Shown: piece by piece, positions 1 to 5,451 of the stretch
Layout of the letters: every line of letters starts with the position of its first letter
Position numbering within the stretch: the stretch's first letter is position 1
Assembly (NCBI GenBank): GCA_031119195.1
Contig: JAVHYG010000065.1
Span: 1,323-9,008, forward strand
Origin: Rickettsiella sp.
GTDB lineage: Bacteria; Pseudomonadota; Gammaproteobacteria; Diplorickettsiales; Diplorickettsiaceae
Length of the DNA stretch: 7,686 bases
Reading direction: 5' to 3'
Notes under the pieces: model-generated
Databases searched by the model: none
What the model saw: only the letters and a program-made list of their open reading frames with translations
Told to the model about the DNA's origin: nothing
Position numbers and translations under genes: made by a program

Positions 1-3000
1 CAATAATTGATTTCGTTGTTGCAAGGTCATGTCACCGGCAGCAACCACAGCATTTAATAAAATTTTACAATTGACTTCATGATCTGAACAATCAACACCT
101 GCTGAGTTATCGATAAAATCTGTATAAATTAATCCACCATTGAGTGCATATTCAACTCGTCCCAACTGGGTTAATCCTAAGTTCCCCCCTTCTGCGACAA
201 TACGACAACGTAATTCATTACCGTTGAGACGCAGGCCATCATTAGTACGATCGCCTACATCCACATTTCTTTCACTAGAGGCCTTTACATAGGTACCAAT
301 ACCACCATTCCATAATAAGTCGACCTTCGCTTTTAAAATAGCGCGGATCAAACTATCCGGTGCTATAAAGTCTCTATTAATATCTAATAATTGTTTAATC
401 TCAGGGGATAAAGCAACGGATTTTTGAGAGCGACTAAAAACCCCTCCCCCCTTTGAAATCAGGGTAGGATCATAATCTTGCCAGGTAGAACGAGGTAAAT
501 TAAATAAGCGTTGGCGTTCTAAAAAGCTTTTTTCAGGTTCAGGACTTGGGTCAATAAAAATATGCATGTGGTTAAATGCAGCCACAAGTTTGATGTGTCG
601 CGACAACAACATCCCATTCCCGAAAACATCACCTGACATATCACCGATACCAATGACAGTAAAGTCATCTTTATCGGGATTTAAACCCAGTGCCCTGCCG
701 TGACGTTGTACAGATTCCCAAGCACCGCGCGCCGTAATACCCATCTTCTTATGGTCATAACCAACACTGCCCCCCGAGGCAAAGGCATCACCTAACCAAA
801 AGTTATATTCAGCCGCAAGGGCATTAGCGATATCAGAGAAACTGGCTGTACCTTTGTCCGCAGCAACCACTAAGTAAGGATCTTCCTCATCATAACGCAC
901 AACATTACACGGAGGTATTAATACCCCATTCTGCAAGTTATCAGTTAAATCCAATAAACCTCGCATAAAGATTTGATAACACGAGACAACTTCGTTCATG
1001 ATTGCTTCACGATCACCACTTTCGGGTAATCTTTTACACACAAACCCTCCTTTAGCACCCGCAGGAACAATCACAGCATTTTTAACTTGCTGTGCCTTCA
1101 TGAGGCCTAATACTTCTGTTCGAAAATCTTCACGTCGATCTGACCAGCGAATACCGCCTCGCGCTACTTTAGCAGCACGCAGATGTACTGCCTCAACCCG
1201 CGGCGAATACACGAAAATTTCATAAAAAGGACGAGGCAAAGGGAGATCACTAATTCGAGCCGGGTTCAATTTAAAAGCAAGCCAACTTTTAGGTTTTCCA
1301 TTTGCATCTTTTTGAAAATAATTTGTACGCAAAGTTGCTTGCATAACTTCCAGTAAATGACGCAAAATACGATCTTCATCTAGGCTCACAACAGCATCTA
1401 ATGCCGTCTGCACACTCTTTTCCAAACTGGCAATAGCACTGCCTGTATTTTCTTCTCCTTGGCGATTTGGATCAAAATAGTACTTAAATAATTTAACTAA
1501 AATTTTAGCGATAGTTGCATTACGCGAAACAACATTTTCTATATAAGATTGGCTAAAAGGCACACCGATTTGGCGCAAATATTTGGTGTAGGCCCTTAAA
1601 ATAGAAACCTCACGCCAAGTCAATTGGCCTGCAAGTATTAAACGATTAAATCCATCATTTTCAACTTCACCAAACCAAATTCTTCGAAAAGCTTCTTGGA
1701 AAACTTCTTTAACTTGTGAAACATGGATATTATCAATTTGTACTGGTTTCACACCAAAATCATTGATCCAAATCCGTTGGCCATTATCTAAAGTAATTTC
1801 TTGTGGCCATTCATCAATAACGCGCAAACCCATATTTTCTAAGACGGGTAAGGCATCTGATAAAATAATAGGTTTGTCAGCTTGAAATAACTTAAAACGC
1901 AAAGGAACCGCTGTTTCATCATTAGGGTGATAAAAGTTCATTTCTAAAGGGCGTTCAGACGAAATCCTTTCTATATGTTCGATATCATGTACAGCGGTTG
2001 TTGCGGGGAAAGTATCTCTATAACCACTGGGAAAAGCATAACTATATTTCTGAATTAAGTATACAACTCTTTCTTCGCCATAATACTCAATCAATGCCTG
2101 TCTTAATTCTTCTTTCCAAGAACGCGCCACTTTAACAAGTTGTGCTTCTATTTTTTTTACATCATAGCTTTGCTCTTTTTTAGGATCAGTTCGTATCAAA
2201 TAATGCACACGGGCAAGATTAGAATCTCCAAACAAAGTAGAAAAACCGATTTCAATGCCGGAAAATTCACGAACGAGAATTTTTTCCATTTCTTTCTGCA
2301 GCTCAGTATTTAATTTCTCCTTAGGTAAATACACTAAACAAGAAATAAAACGTCGATAAGTATCTTGGCGCACAAATAAACGGACTGCACGCTGATCCTG
2401 AATATGCAGAATACCTAAAGCCAAATGTGCCAATTCATTGGCACTGGCTTGAAATAAATCATCTCGCGGTAAACTTGATAATATATCTAATAAAGCTTTA
2501 CCCGCATGTCCTTTTAAAGGAAGATTTGAATTCTCCAAAACCAATTGAATTTTTCGTCTTATTAAAGGGATATATCGCGGATCACTATGATAAACCGTTG
2601 ATGTATAGAGTCCGATAAAACGATGCTCGCCAATTAATTCACCCTGTTCATTAAACCTTTTTACTCCAATATAATCAGCATAAACAGGTCGGTGGACTCT
2701 TGCTTTGGTATTCGTTTTAGAGATAACAAGGACCTGTGGAGAAAAGGCAAGGCGCCGCGCTTCAGGTGGTAATTCGGTTAATGGCTTTTCTTCTTTACTT
2801 CTACTTTCATCTCGCAACACGCCCAAGCCAGAAGATTTGATCATACGCAAGGTTTTATGATCTTTACTTAACTCATAATCACGACAACCCAAAAAGGTAA
2901 AATGATCATTAAGCAGCCAACGTAAAAAATCTTTTGACTCTGCGACATCTTCTGGATCATAAGGGGGAGAATTTTGATCTAACTCTCGCAAACAAGCTTG

Positions 3001-3600
3001 CATACTTGCGCGCATCTTCGACCAATCTTCTACAACAATGTCAACTTGGTCTAATACTTTTTCAAGTTTATAAGTCAATTTTTTGAGGGTATCAACATCA
3101 GATAATTTATTAATTTCCATGTAGATAAATGCTTCAACCCGTAAATCAAGTTCAGTAGTATTGGAATCTAAAATTTGAACAATTTCTCCTCGTGAATTTC
3201 GCTGTAATTTTATATCTCCAACATTGACACAAAAAAAGATATTAAAACCCTGTCGGTTAATTTCCATAAGGGTAGAATCTACCAAGAAAGGCTTATCGTC
3301 CGTAACCATCTGAATCACGGTATATTTCGTTTCCCAATTCTCTTTTTCAATATTAGGATTGTAAACGTGCACCTTTGTTTGACCTGGCAAACGCCGATAA
3401 GCCAAATTCCAATGGGAAACCACTGCTGCCGCTAAACTTTCAATAGTGCGGGTCTTAAGTGTTTCTAAATGGGTATGAAGATAATATTGCCGAACAAAAA
3501 TAGTAAAAAGAGATGTTTGTTCCTTAGCTATTTTTTGTTTAGCAAGCGTTGTAATTTTTTCCAGGATTTCTTGGTAGACACGGTCATTAAGGTTATTCAT
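1..3600 (-). CDS. gdhB: NAD-specific glutamate dehydrogenase, large (GDH2/L_180-type) family, N-terminal 1200 residues, partial at left edge
   Basis: It oxidatively deaminates L-glutamate to 2-oxoglutarate and ammonium with NAD+, in the cytoplasm, feeding the TCA cycle. I read all 1200 codons from the ATG at 3600 and found no in-frame stop, so the gene is intact here; about 400 C-terminal residues lie beyond position 1. The N-terminal regulatory half shows the ACT-like stretch DDKPFLVDS (about 101-109), DHFTFLG (232-238) and HRPVYADYIGVKRF (from 303). The catalytic half shows GGIRWSDRREDFRTEVLG (about 815-832), then K840, K850 in AGAKGG and D915 in VAADKG. Their spacing equals that of the catalytic K810/K820/D885 recalled for the Streptomyces clavuligerus enzyme, and S1166 in DNSAGVD probably matches its S1142. 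A glycine-rich nucleotide-binding stretch GIGDMSGDVFGNG lies at about 984-996. Family members are often allosterically controlled by amino acids such as aspartate. The ATG has no good Shine-Dalgarno of its own; the next Met is near residue 97, too late for the family. Confidence 0.96.
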   Translation of the reverse strand, partial: MNNLNDRVYQEILEKITTLAKQKIAKEQTSLFTIFVRQYYLHTHLETLKTRTIESLAAAVVSHWNLAYRRLPGQTKVHVYNPNIEKENWETKYTVIQMVTDDKPFLVDSTLMEINRQGFNIFFCVNVGDIKLQRNSRGEIVQILDSNTTELDLRVEAFIYMEINKLSDVDTLKKLTYKLEKVLDQVDIVVEDWSKMRASMQACLRELDQNSPPYDPEDVAESKDFLRWLLNDHFTFLGCRDYELSKDHKTLRMIKSSGLGVLRDESRSKEEKPLTELPPEARRLAFSPQVLVISKTNTKARVHRPVYADYIGVKRFNEQGELIGEHRFIGLYTSTVYHSDPRYIPLIRRKIQLVLENSNLPLKGHAGKALLDILSSLPRDDLFQASANELAHLALGILHIQDQRAVRLFVRQDTYRRFISCLVYLPKEKLNTELQKEMEKILVREFSGIEIGFSTLFGDSNLARVHYLIRTDPKKEQSYDVKKIEAQLVKVARSWKEELRQALIEYYGEERVVYLIQKYSYAFPSGYRDTFPATTAVHDIEHIERISSERPLEMNFYHPNDETAVPLRFKLFQADKPIILSDALPVLENMGLRVIDEWPQEITLDNGQRIWINDFGVKPVQIDNIHVSQVKEVFQEAFRRIWFGEVENDGFNRLILAGQLTWREVSILRAYTKYLRQIGVPFSQSYIENVVSRNATIAKILVKLFKYYFDPNRQGEENTGSAIASLEKSVQTALDAVVSLDEDRILRHLLEVMQATLRTNYFQKDANGKPKSWLAFKLNPARISDLPLPRPFYEIFVYSPRVEAVHLRAAKVARGGIRWSDRREDFRTEVLGLMKAQQVKNAVIVPAGAKGGFVCKRLPESGDREAIMNEVVSCYQIFMRGLLDLTDNLQNGVLIPPCNVVRYDEEDPYLVVAADKGTASFSDIANALAAEYNFWLGDAFASGGSVGYDHKKMGITARGAWESVQRHGRALGLNPDKDDFTVIGIGDMSGDVFGNGMLLSRHIKLVAAFNHMHIFIDPSPEPEKSFLERQRLFNLPRSTWQDYDPTLISKGGGVFSRSQKSVALSPEIKQLLDINRDFIAPDSLIRAILKAKVDLLWNGGIGTYVKASSERNVDVGDRTNDGLRLNGNELRCRIVAEGGNLGLTQLGRVEYALNGGLIYTDFIDNSAGVDCSDHEVNCKILLNAVVAAGDMTLQQRNQLL

Positions 3601-3631
3601 ATGATCTAAAGTAAATAGAGTCAAATCCCAT
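3593..3631 (-). CDS. possible 12-codon upstream ORF overlapping the glutamate dehydrogenase start
   Basis: Reading the minus strand, an ATG at 3631-3629 opens the frame MGFDSIYFRSYE and stops at TAA (3595-3593), just inside the dehydrogenase start (ATG at 3600-3598, in another frame). A start/stop overlap of this kind is typical of translational coupling. A CAGGAG motif (3662-3657) lies 25 nt upstream, too far for direct use, but a small hairpin (3656-3642) between them would shorten the effective distance to about 10 nt. It is too short for homology arguments and may be chance; the peptide itself has no recognisable motif. Confidence 0.2.
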   Translation of the reverse strand: MGFDSIYFRSYE

Positions 3632-3641
3632 GGGGGTTGGT

Positions 3642-3662
3642 AGGTTATCCTAACCTCTCCTG
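3642..3662 (-). promoter_or_regulatory. Shine-Dalgarno-like CAGGAG followed by a small leader hairpin
   Basis: On the minus strand CAGGAG (3662-3657) is followed directly by AGGTTA-GGA-TAACCT (3656-3642), a perfect 6-bp stem with a 3-nt loop, then ACCAACCCCC and the ATG of the short upstream ORF. The motif is the best ribosome-binding sequence upstream of the dehydrogenase, but it lies 56 nt from that gene's ATG. Bridging by the hairpin is inference. Confidence 0.35.
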
Positions 3663-3673
3663 AATTTACGGTC
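3657..3673 (-). repeat. direct repeat copy B, GACCGTAAA(tt)CAGGAG
   Basis: On the minus strand this reads GACCGTAAATTCAGGAG. A second copy at 3830-3844 reads GACCGTAAACAGGAG, identical apart from the TT. The two copies lie on either side of the palindromic element, and each ends in an SD-like CAGGAG. The GACCGTAAA core is also complementary to the upstream arm of the stem-loop at 3868-3877, so this copy could pair with that arm in place of copy A. Confidence 0.6.
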
Positions 3674-3811
3674 TGTTGACAATTGCACGATGATGGTCAA
3701 AAAGATTTGTTTTTTTACGTTTCGTTACTCACATACTTTACTGATGCTCGGTTACGATACACAAAAAAACAACTCTTTTTGTTTCATCCTAGCACAATTG
3801 TCAACACACCC
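3669..3811. mobile_element. 143-bp palindromic MITE-like element, terminal inverted repeats, flanked by TA
   Basis: The outer inverted repeats are 3670-3685 and 3795-3810 (GGTsTGTTGACAATTG, 15 of 16 matching). Inside them, 3698-3716 matches the reverse complement of 3763-3781 at 18 of 19 positions (CAAAAAGAkTTGTTTTTTT), and 3717-3728 matches 3751-3762 at 8 of 12. A weaker 12/13-nt segment lies between the outer and inner blocks. The central spacer is 3729-3750. Overall about 47 of 59 arm positions pair, so the element can form one long hairpin. A TA dinucleotide abuts each end (3667-3668 and 3812-3813), as expected for IS630/Tc1-type insertion, though chance is possible in AT-rich DNA. No transposase is present, so it would be non-autonomous. 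Alternatives are a palindromic repeat family like those of Rickettsia and Wolbachia, or a regulatory hairpin in the dehydrogenase leader. Confidence 0.6.
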
Positions 3812-3829
3812 TATGCAAAAAAAACCACC

Positions 3830-3844
3830 CTCCTGTTTACGGTC
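3830..3844 (-). repeat. direct repeat copy A, GACCGTAAACAGGAG
   Basis: This is the upstream copy (relative to gdhB) of the repeat seen again at 3657-3673. It is followed on the minus strand by GGTGG and a run of eight T. Its GACCGTAAA also forms the 3' arm of the stem-loop at 3836-3877, so the same bases take part in both structures. There is no start codon at a useful distance from this CAGGAG, so it probably does not serve a gene here. Confidence 0.6.
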
Positions 3845-3877
3845 ATTCTACGCCCTTGCTCAAGGCTTGACCGTAAA
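3836..3877. other. strong stem-loop, 10-bp outer stem plus 6-bp inner stem
   Basis: TTTACGGTCA (3836-3845) is the exact reverse complement of TGACCGTAAA (3868-3877). Inside, GCC-c-TTG pairs with CAAGGC around a CT loop, with one bulged C and an asymmetric internal loop. The GC-bearing double stem makes it a credible RNA hairpin. It is not a clear intrinsic terminator: no T run follows on the plus strand, and on the minus strand the T8 run begins only 13 nt after the stem. It may be a leader structure of gdhB. Confidence 0.55.
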
Positions 3878-3887
3878 ACTCACTAAA

Positions 3888-3903
3888 CCCTGCTTAAGCT
3901 GGG
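3888..3903. promoter_or_regulatory. 16-bp dyad, possible operator
   Basis: The sequence CCCTGCTTAAGCTGGG is a palindrome apart from one symmetric mismatched pair, with the perfect 8-bp core GCTTAAGC. It lies about 55 bp upstream of the best ubiG promoter candidate and on the far side of the repeats from gdhB. Dimeric repressors and activators bind dyads of this size, but I recognise no specific regulator. Confidence 0.25.
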
Positions 3904-3955
3904 ATGGATAATCTAATTCTCGCATAAATCCAGTCATACACCTGTAAATGACCAA

Positions 3956-3984
3956 TAGACACACTATGGGGGTAAATGTAGACT
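3956..3984 (+). promoter_or_regulatory. candidate sigma-70 promoter for ubiG
   Basis: TAGACA (3956-3961, 5 of 6 to TTGACA) is followed after 17 bp by TAGACT (3979-3984, 4 of 6 to TATAAT). Transcription would start near 3991, giving a leader of about 45 nt before the ubiG ATG. It is the best-spaced pair I found on this strand, but AT-rich DNA gives many such matches. Confidence 0.35.
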
Positions 3985-4035
3985 AAGCTATTGTAATATG
4001 CTCTTTGTAAAAAACCAATGTAAGAAATCTTTTTT

Positions 4036-4743
4036 ATGTTATTTCCTAATAGCGATCCCTTAGAGATTGATAAATTTTCCATGATGGCAGAAGAGTGGTG
4101 GAACGCGAAAGGTCCATGTAAACCTTTACACGATATTAATCCAACTCGTTTAGCGTTTATAAAAAGCCTTGTACCTTTCCTTCAAGAGCAGAAAATAATC
4201 GATATTGGCTGCGGTGGAGGTTTATTAACAGAAGAACTTGCTGTGGCTAAAACACAGGTTACTGGTATTGACAAAAGTGATACGCTGATAAAAATTGCCC
4301 GGCGACATGCACAGCAAAATGGATTAATTATTAACTACCTGACAGAAGATGCAGAAACATTGTCAAAAAAACAACGTGAATATTTTGATTTTGCTTGCTG
4401 TATGGAATTACTCGAACATGTTCCTGATCCTGCTTCACTTATTAAAGCATGTGGTGATCTCGTTAAACCTAATGGTTGGCTATTTTTTTCCACAATTAAC
4501 CGCACTACTTATGCGTATCTTGCTGCAATTATCGGTGCTGAATATTTGCTAAAACTTTTACCACAAGGAACCCATCATTATGAAAAATTTATTCGGCCTT
4601 CTGAGCTTGCAAGTGTCGCGCGCAAACTTGGCTTTAAGTTAAAAAAACTCAAAGGCATTCACTATAATCCGTTTACACGATCAGCTGCATTAACAAATTC
4701 TATCCGTATCAATTATATTGCTGCTTTTCAAAAAGAAACATGA
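4036..4743 (+). CDS. ubiG: ubiquinone biosynthesis O-methyltransferase UbiG
   Basis: This SAM-dependent class I methyltransferase performs both O-methylations of the ubiquinone ring (the first on the polyprenyl-catechol intermediate, the last on demethylubiquinol), at the inner face of the cytoplasmic membrane. At 235 residues it matches the family length (about 240). It carries the UbiG N-terminus with WW and KPLHDINPTRL (21-39), SAM motif I IIDIGCGGG (54-62), the acidic D79 after the second strand, FDFACCMELLEHV (117-129), FFSTINRT (150-157), and the UbiG-specific membrane-associated insert with GAEYLLKLLPQGTH (167-180). The ATG at 4036 gives the expected N-terminus; the ribosome site (TAAGAAA) is weak. 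It is followed after only 3 nt by the phosphatase, so the two are surely co-transcribed. The conserved motifs are intact, and the call is firm. Confidence 0.96.
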   Translation: MLFPNSDPLEIDKFSMMAEEWWNAKGPCKPLHDINPTRLAFIKSLVPFLQEQKIIDIGCGGGLLTEELAVAKTQVTGIDKSDTLIKIARRHAQQNGLIINYLTEDAETLSKKQREYFDFACCMELLEHVPDPASLIKACGDLVKPNGWLFFSTINRTTYAYLAAIIGAEYLLKLLPQGTHHYEKFIRPSELASVARKLGFKLKKLKGIHYNPFTRSAALTNSIRINYIAAFQKET

Positions 4744-4746
4744 ACG

Positions 4747-5451
4747 ATGTCTTTTAATATACCCTCTTTTAAAAAATCATTAAAAATTAATGCGGTATTA
4801 TTTGACCTTGATGGAACCTTGTTGGATACCGCACCTGATTTAGCCGCTGCGCTAAATGCAGTTTTATTATCACAACGTGCCCAACCGCTACCGTTAACGA
4901 ACATTTGTCCTACAATCTCCGAAGGCGCCACTGGTTTGTTGAAACTAGGACTTAAGATCAAAGATAAGGATGCTAAATTTCCAGATTTACGCAAGCAGTT
5001 TATTAAATATTATAACGAACATATTTGCGAACTTACTCAATTATTTCCCCATATAGATACTGTTATCCATTATTTACTTTACCATAATTTATCTTGGGGG
5101 ATTGTCACCAATAAACCAACTGCATTAACTACGAAACTAATTAATCATTTTCCTTTATTGAAAACAGCAAAATGTATTATTAGTGGCGATACCTTAAAAT
5201 ATAGTAAGCCTCATCCCCAACCCTTATTACATGCTTGTAAATGTATTGCATGCATTCCAAAAAATACTGTGTATATCGGCGATGCGAAACAAGATATTGA
5301 AGCTGCTAATGCAGCTGGCATGTATAGTCTCGTTGCACTTTACGGTTATATTCCTAGCATAAAAGAAGCAAAATCCTGGAAAGCAAATGATATGATTGAC
5401 ACCCCACTCGCTATTATTGACTGGTTAAAACTACAAAATATCACACCCTAA
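4747..5451 (+). CDS. mupP: HAD-superfamily phosphatase, MupP type (N-acetylmuramate 6-phosphate phosphatase; commonly annotated phosphoglycolate phosphatase Gph)
   Basis: A cytosolic HAD hydrolase of 234 residues with a C1 helical cap. Motif I is FDLDGT, with nucleophile D20 and general acid D22, followed by LLDTAPDL. Motif II is T121 in IVTNKP, motif III is K154 in SKPHPQP, and motif IV is GDAKQD with D179 and D183; all are intact. The family dephosphorylates 2-phosphoglycolate (Gph) or MurNAc-6-phosphate (MupP, in the anhydro-muropeptide recycling route to UDP-MurNAc). I favour MupP because the gene directly follows ubiG, as mupP does in Pseudomonas, and because the tail ALYGYI...W.AND.IDTPLAIIDWL resembles MupP as I remember it rather than E. 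coli Gph. The substrate is inference, and AmgK/MurU partners are not in the window. The ATG lies 3 nt after the ubiG stop; its ribosome site (AAAGAAA) sits within the ubiG end. The 3' end overlaps the convergent transporter gene by 21 bp. Confidence 0.85.
   Translation: MSFNIPSFKKSLKINAVLFDLDGTLLDTAPDLAAALNAVLLSQRAQPLPLTNICPTISEGATGLLKLGLKIKDKDAKFPDLRKQFIKYYNEHICELTQLFPHIDTVIHYLLYHNLSWGIVTNKPTALTTKLINHFPLLKTAKCIISGDTLKYSKPHPQPLLHACKCIACIPKNTVYIGDAKQDIEAANAAGMYSLVALYGYIPSIKEAKSWKANDMIDTPLAIIDWLKLQNITP

Larger units (their letters stand above)
3601..4035. other. divergent intergenic region, repeat-rich, between gdhB and ubiG
   Basis: This 435-bp stretch separates two divergent genes and must hold both promoters. 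Left to right it contains an SD/hairpin element (3642-3662), a direct-repeat copy (3657-3673), a 143-bp palindromic element (3669-3811), the second direct-repeat copy (3830-3844), a stem-loop (3836-3877), a 16-bp dyad (3888-3903) and a candidate ubiG promoter (3956-3984). Short open frames of 60-75 codons cross it on both strands, but they are side products of the palindrome and A/T runs and lack convincing ribosome binding sites. I see no tRNA-like fold. Confidence 0.8.

Noticed and set aside
998..1225. Plus-strand frame of 75 codons inside the dehydrogenase gene, and a similar one at 2427-2618
   Set aside because: Both lie antisense within an intact, strongly recognised 1200-codon gene and have no ribosome site or recognisable product.
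3676..3681. A perfect TTGACA on the plus strand (and its mirror at 3799-3804 on the minus strand) as promoter -35 boxes
   Set aside because: At 16-18 bp downstream there is only an A-rich or CAAAAA sequence, with no acceptable -10 box. Both are part of the terminal inverted repeats.
3808..3877. The stem-loop with the nearby T8 run on the minus strand as an intrinsic terminator
   Set aside because: The T run begins 13 nt beyond the stem instead of directly after it, and no gene ends upstream on that strand.
3683..3911. Two overlapping plus-strand open frames of 67 and 73 codons, one containing QKDLFFYVS, with a similar short frame (MKQKELFFCVS) on the opposite strand in the other palindrome arm
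   Set aside because: The likeness of the peptides follows from the inverted repeat itself. The frames end in unrelated sequence, have no clear ribosome site, and the opposite-strand copy stops after 11 codons. I do not call a toxin or small-protein family from this.
3990..4020. A possible minus-strand promoter for gdhB (TTGGTT, 17 bp, TACAAT), and a weaker one near 3920-3950 (ATGACT, 16 bp, TAGATT)
   Set aside because: The -35 or -10 matches are poor and AT-rich DNA gives many such hits. I cannot choose one. If either were used, the gdhB leader would include all of the repeats.
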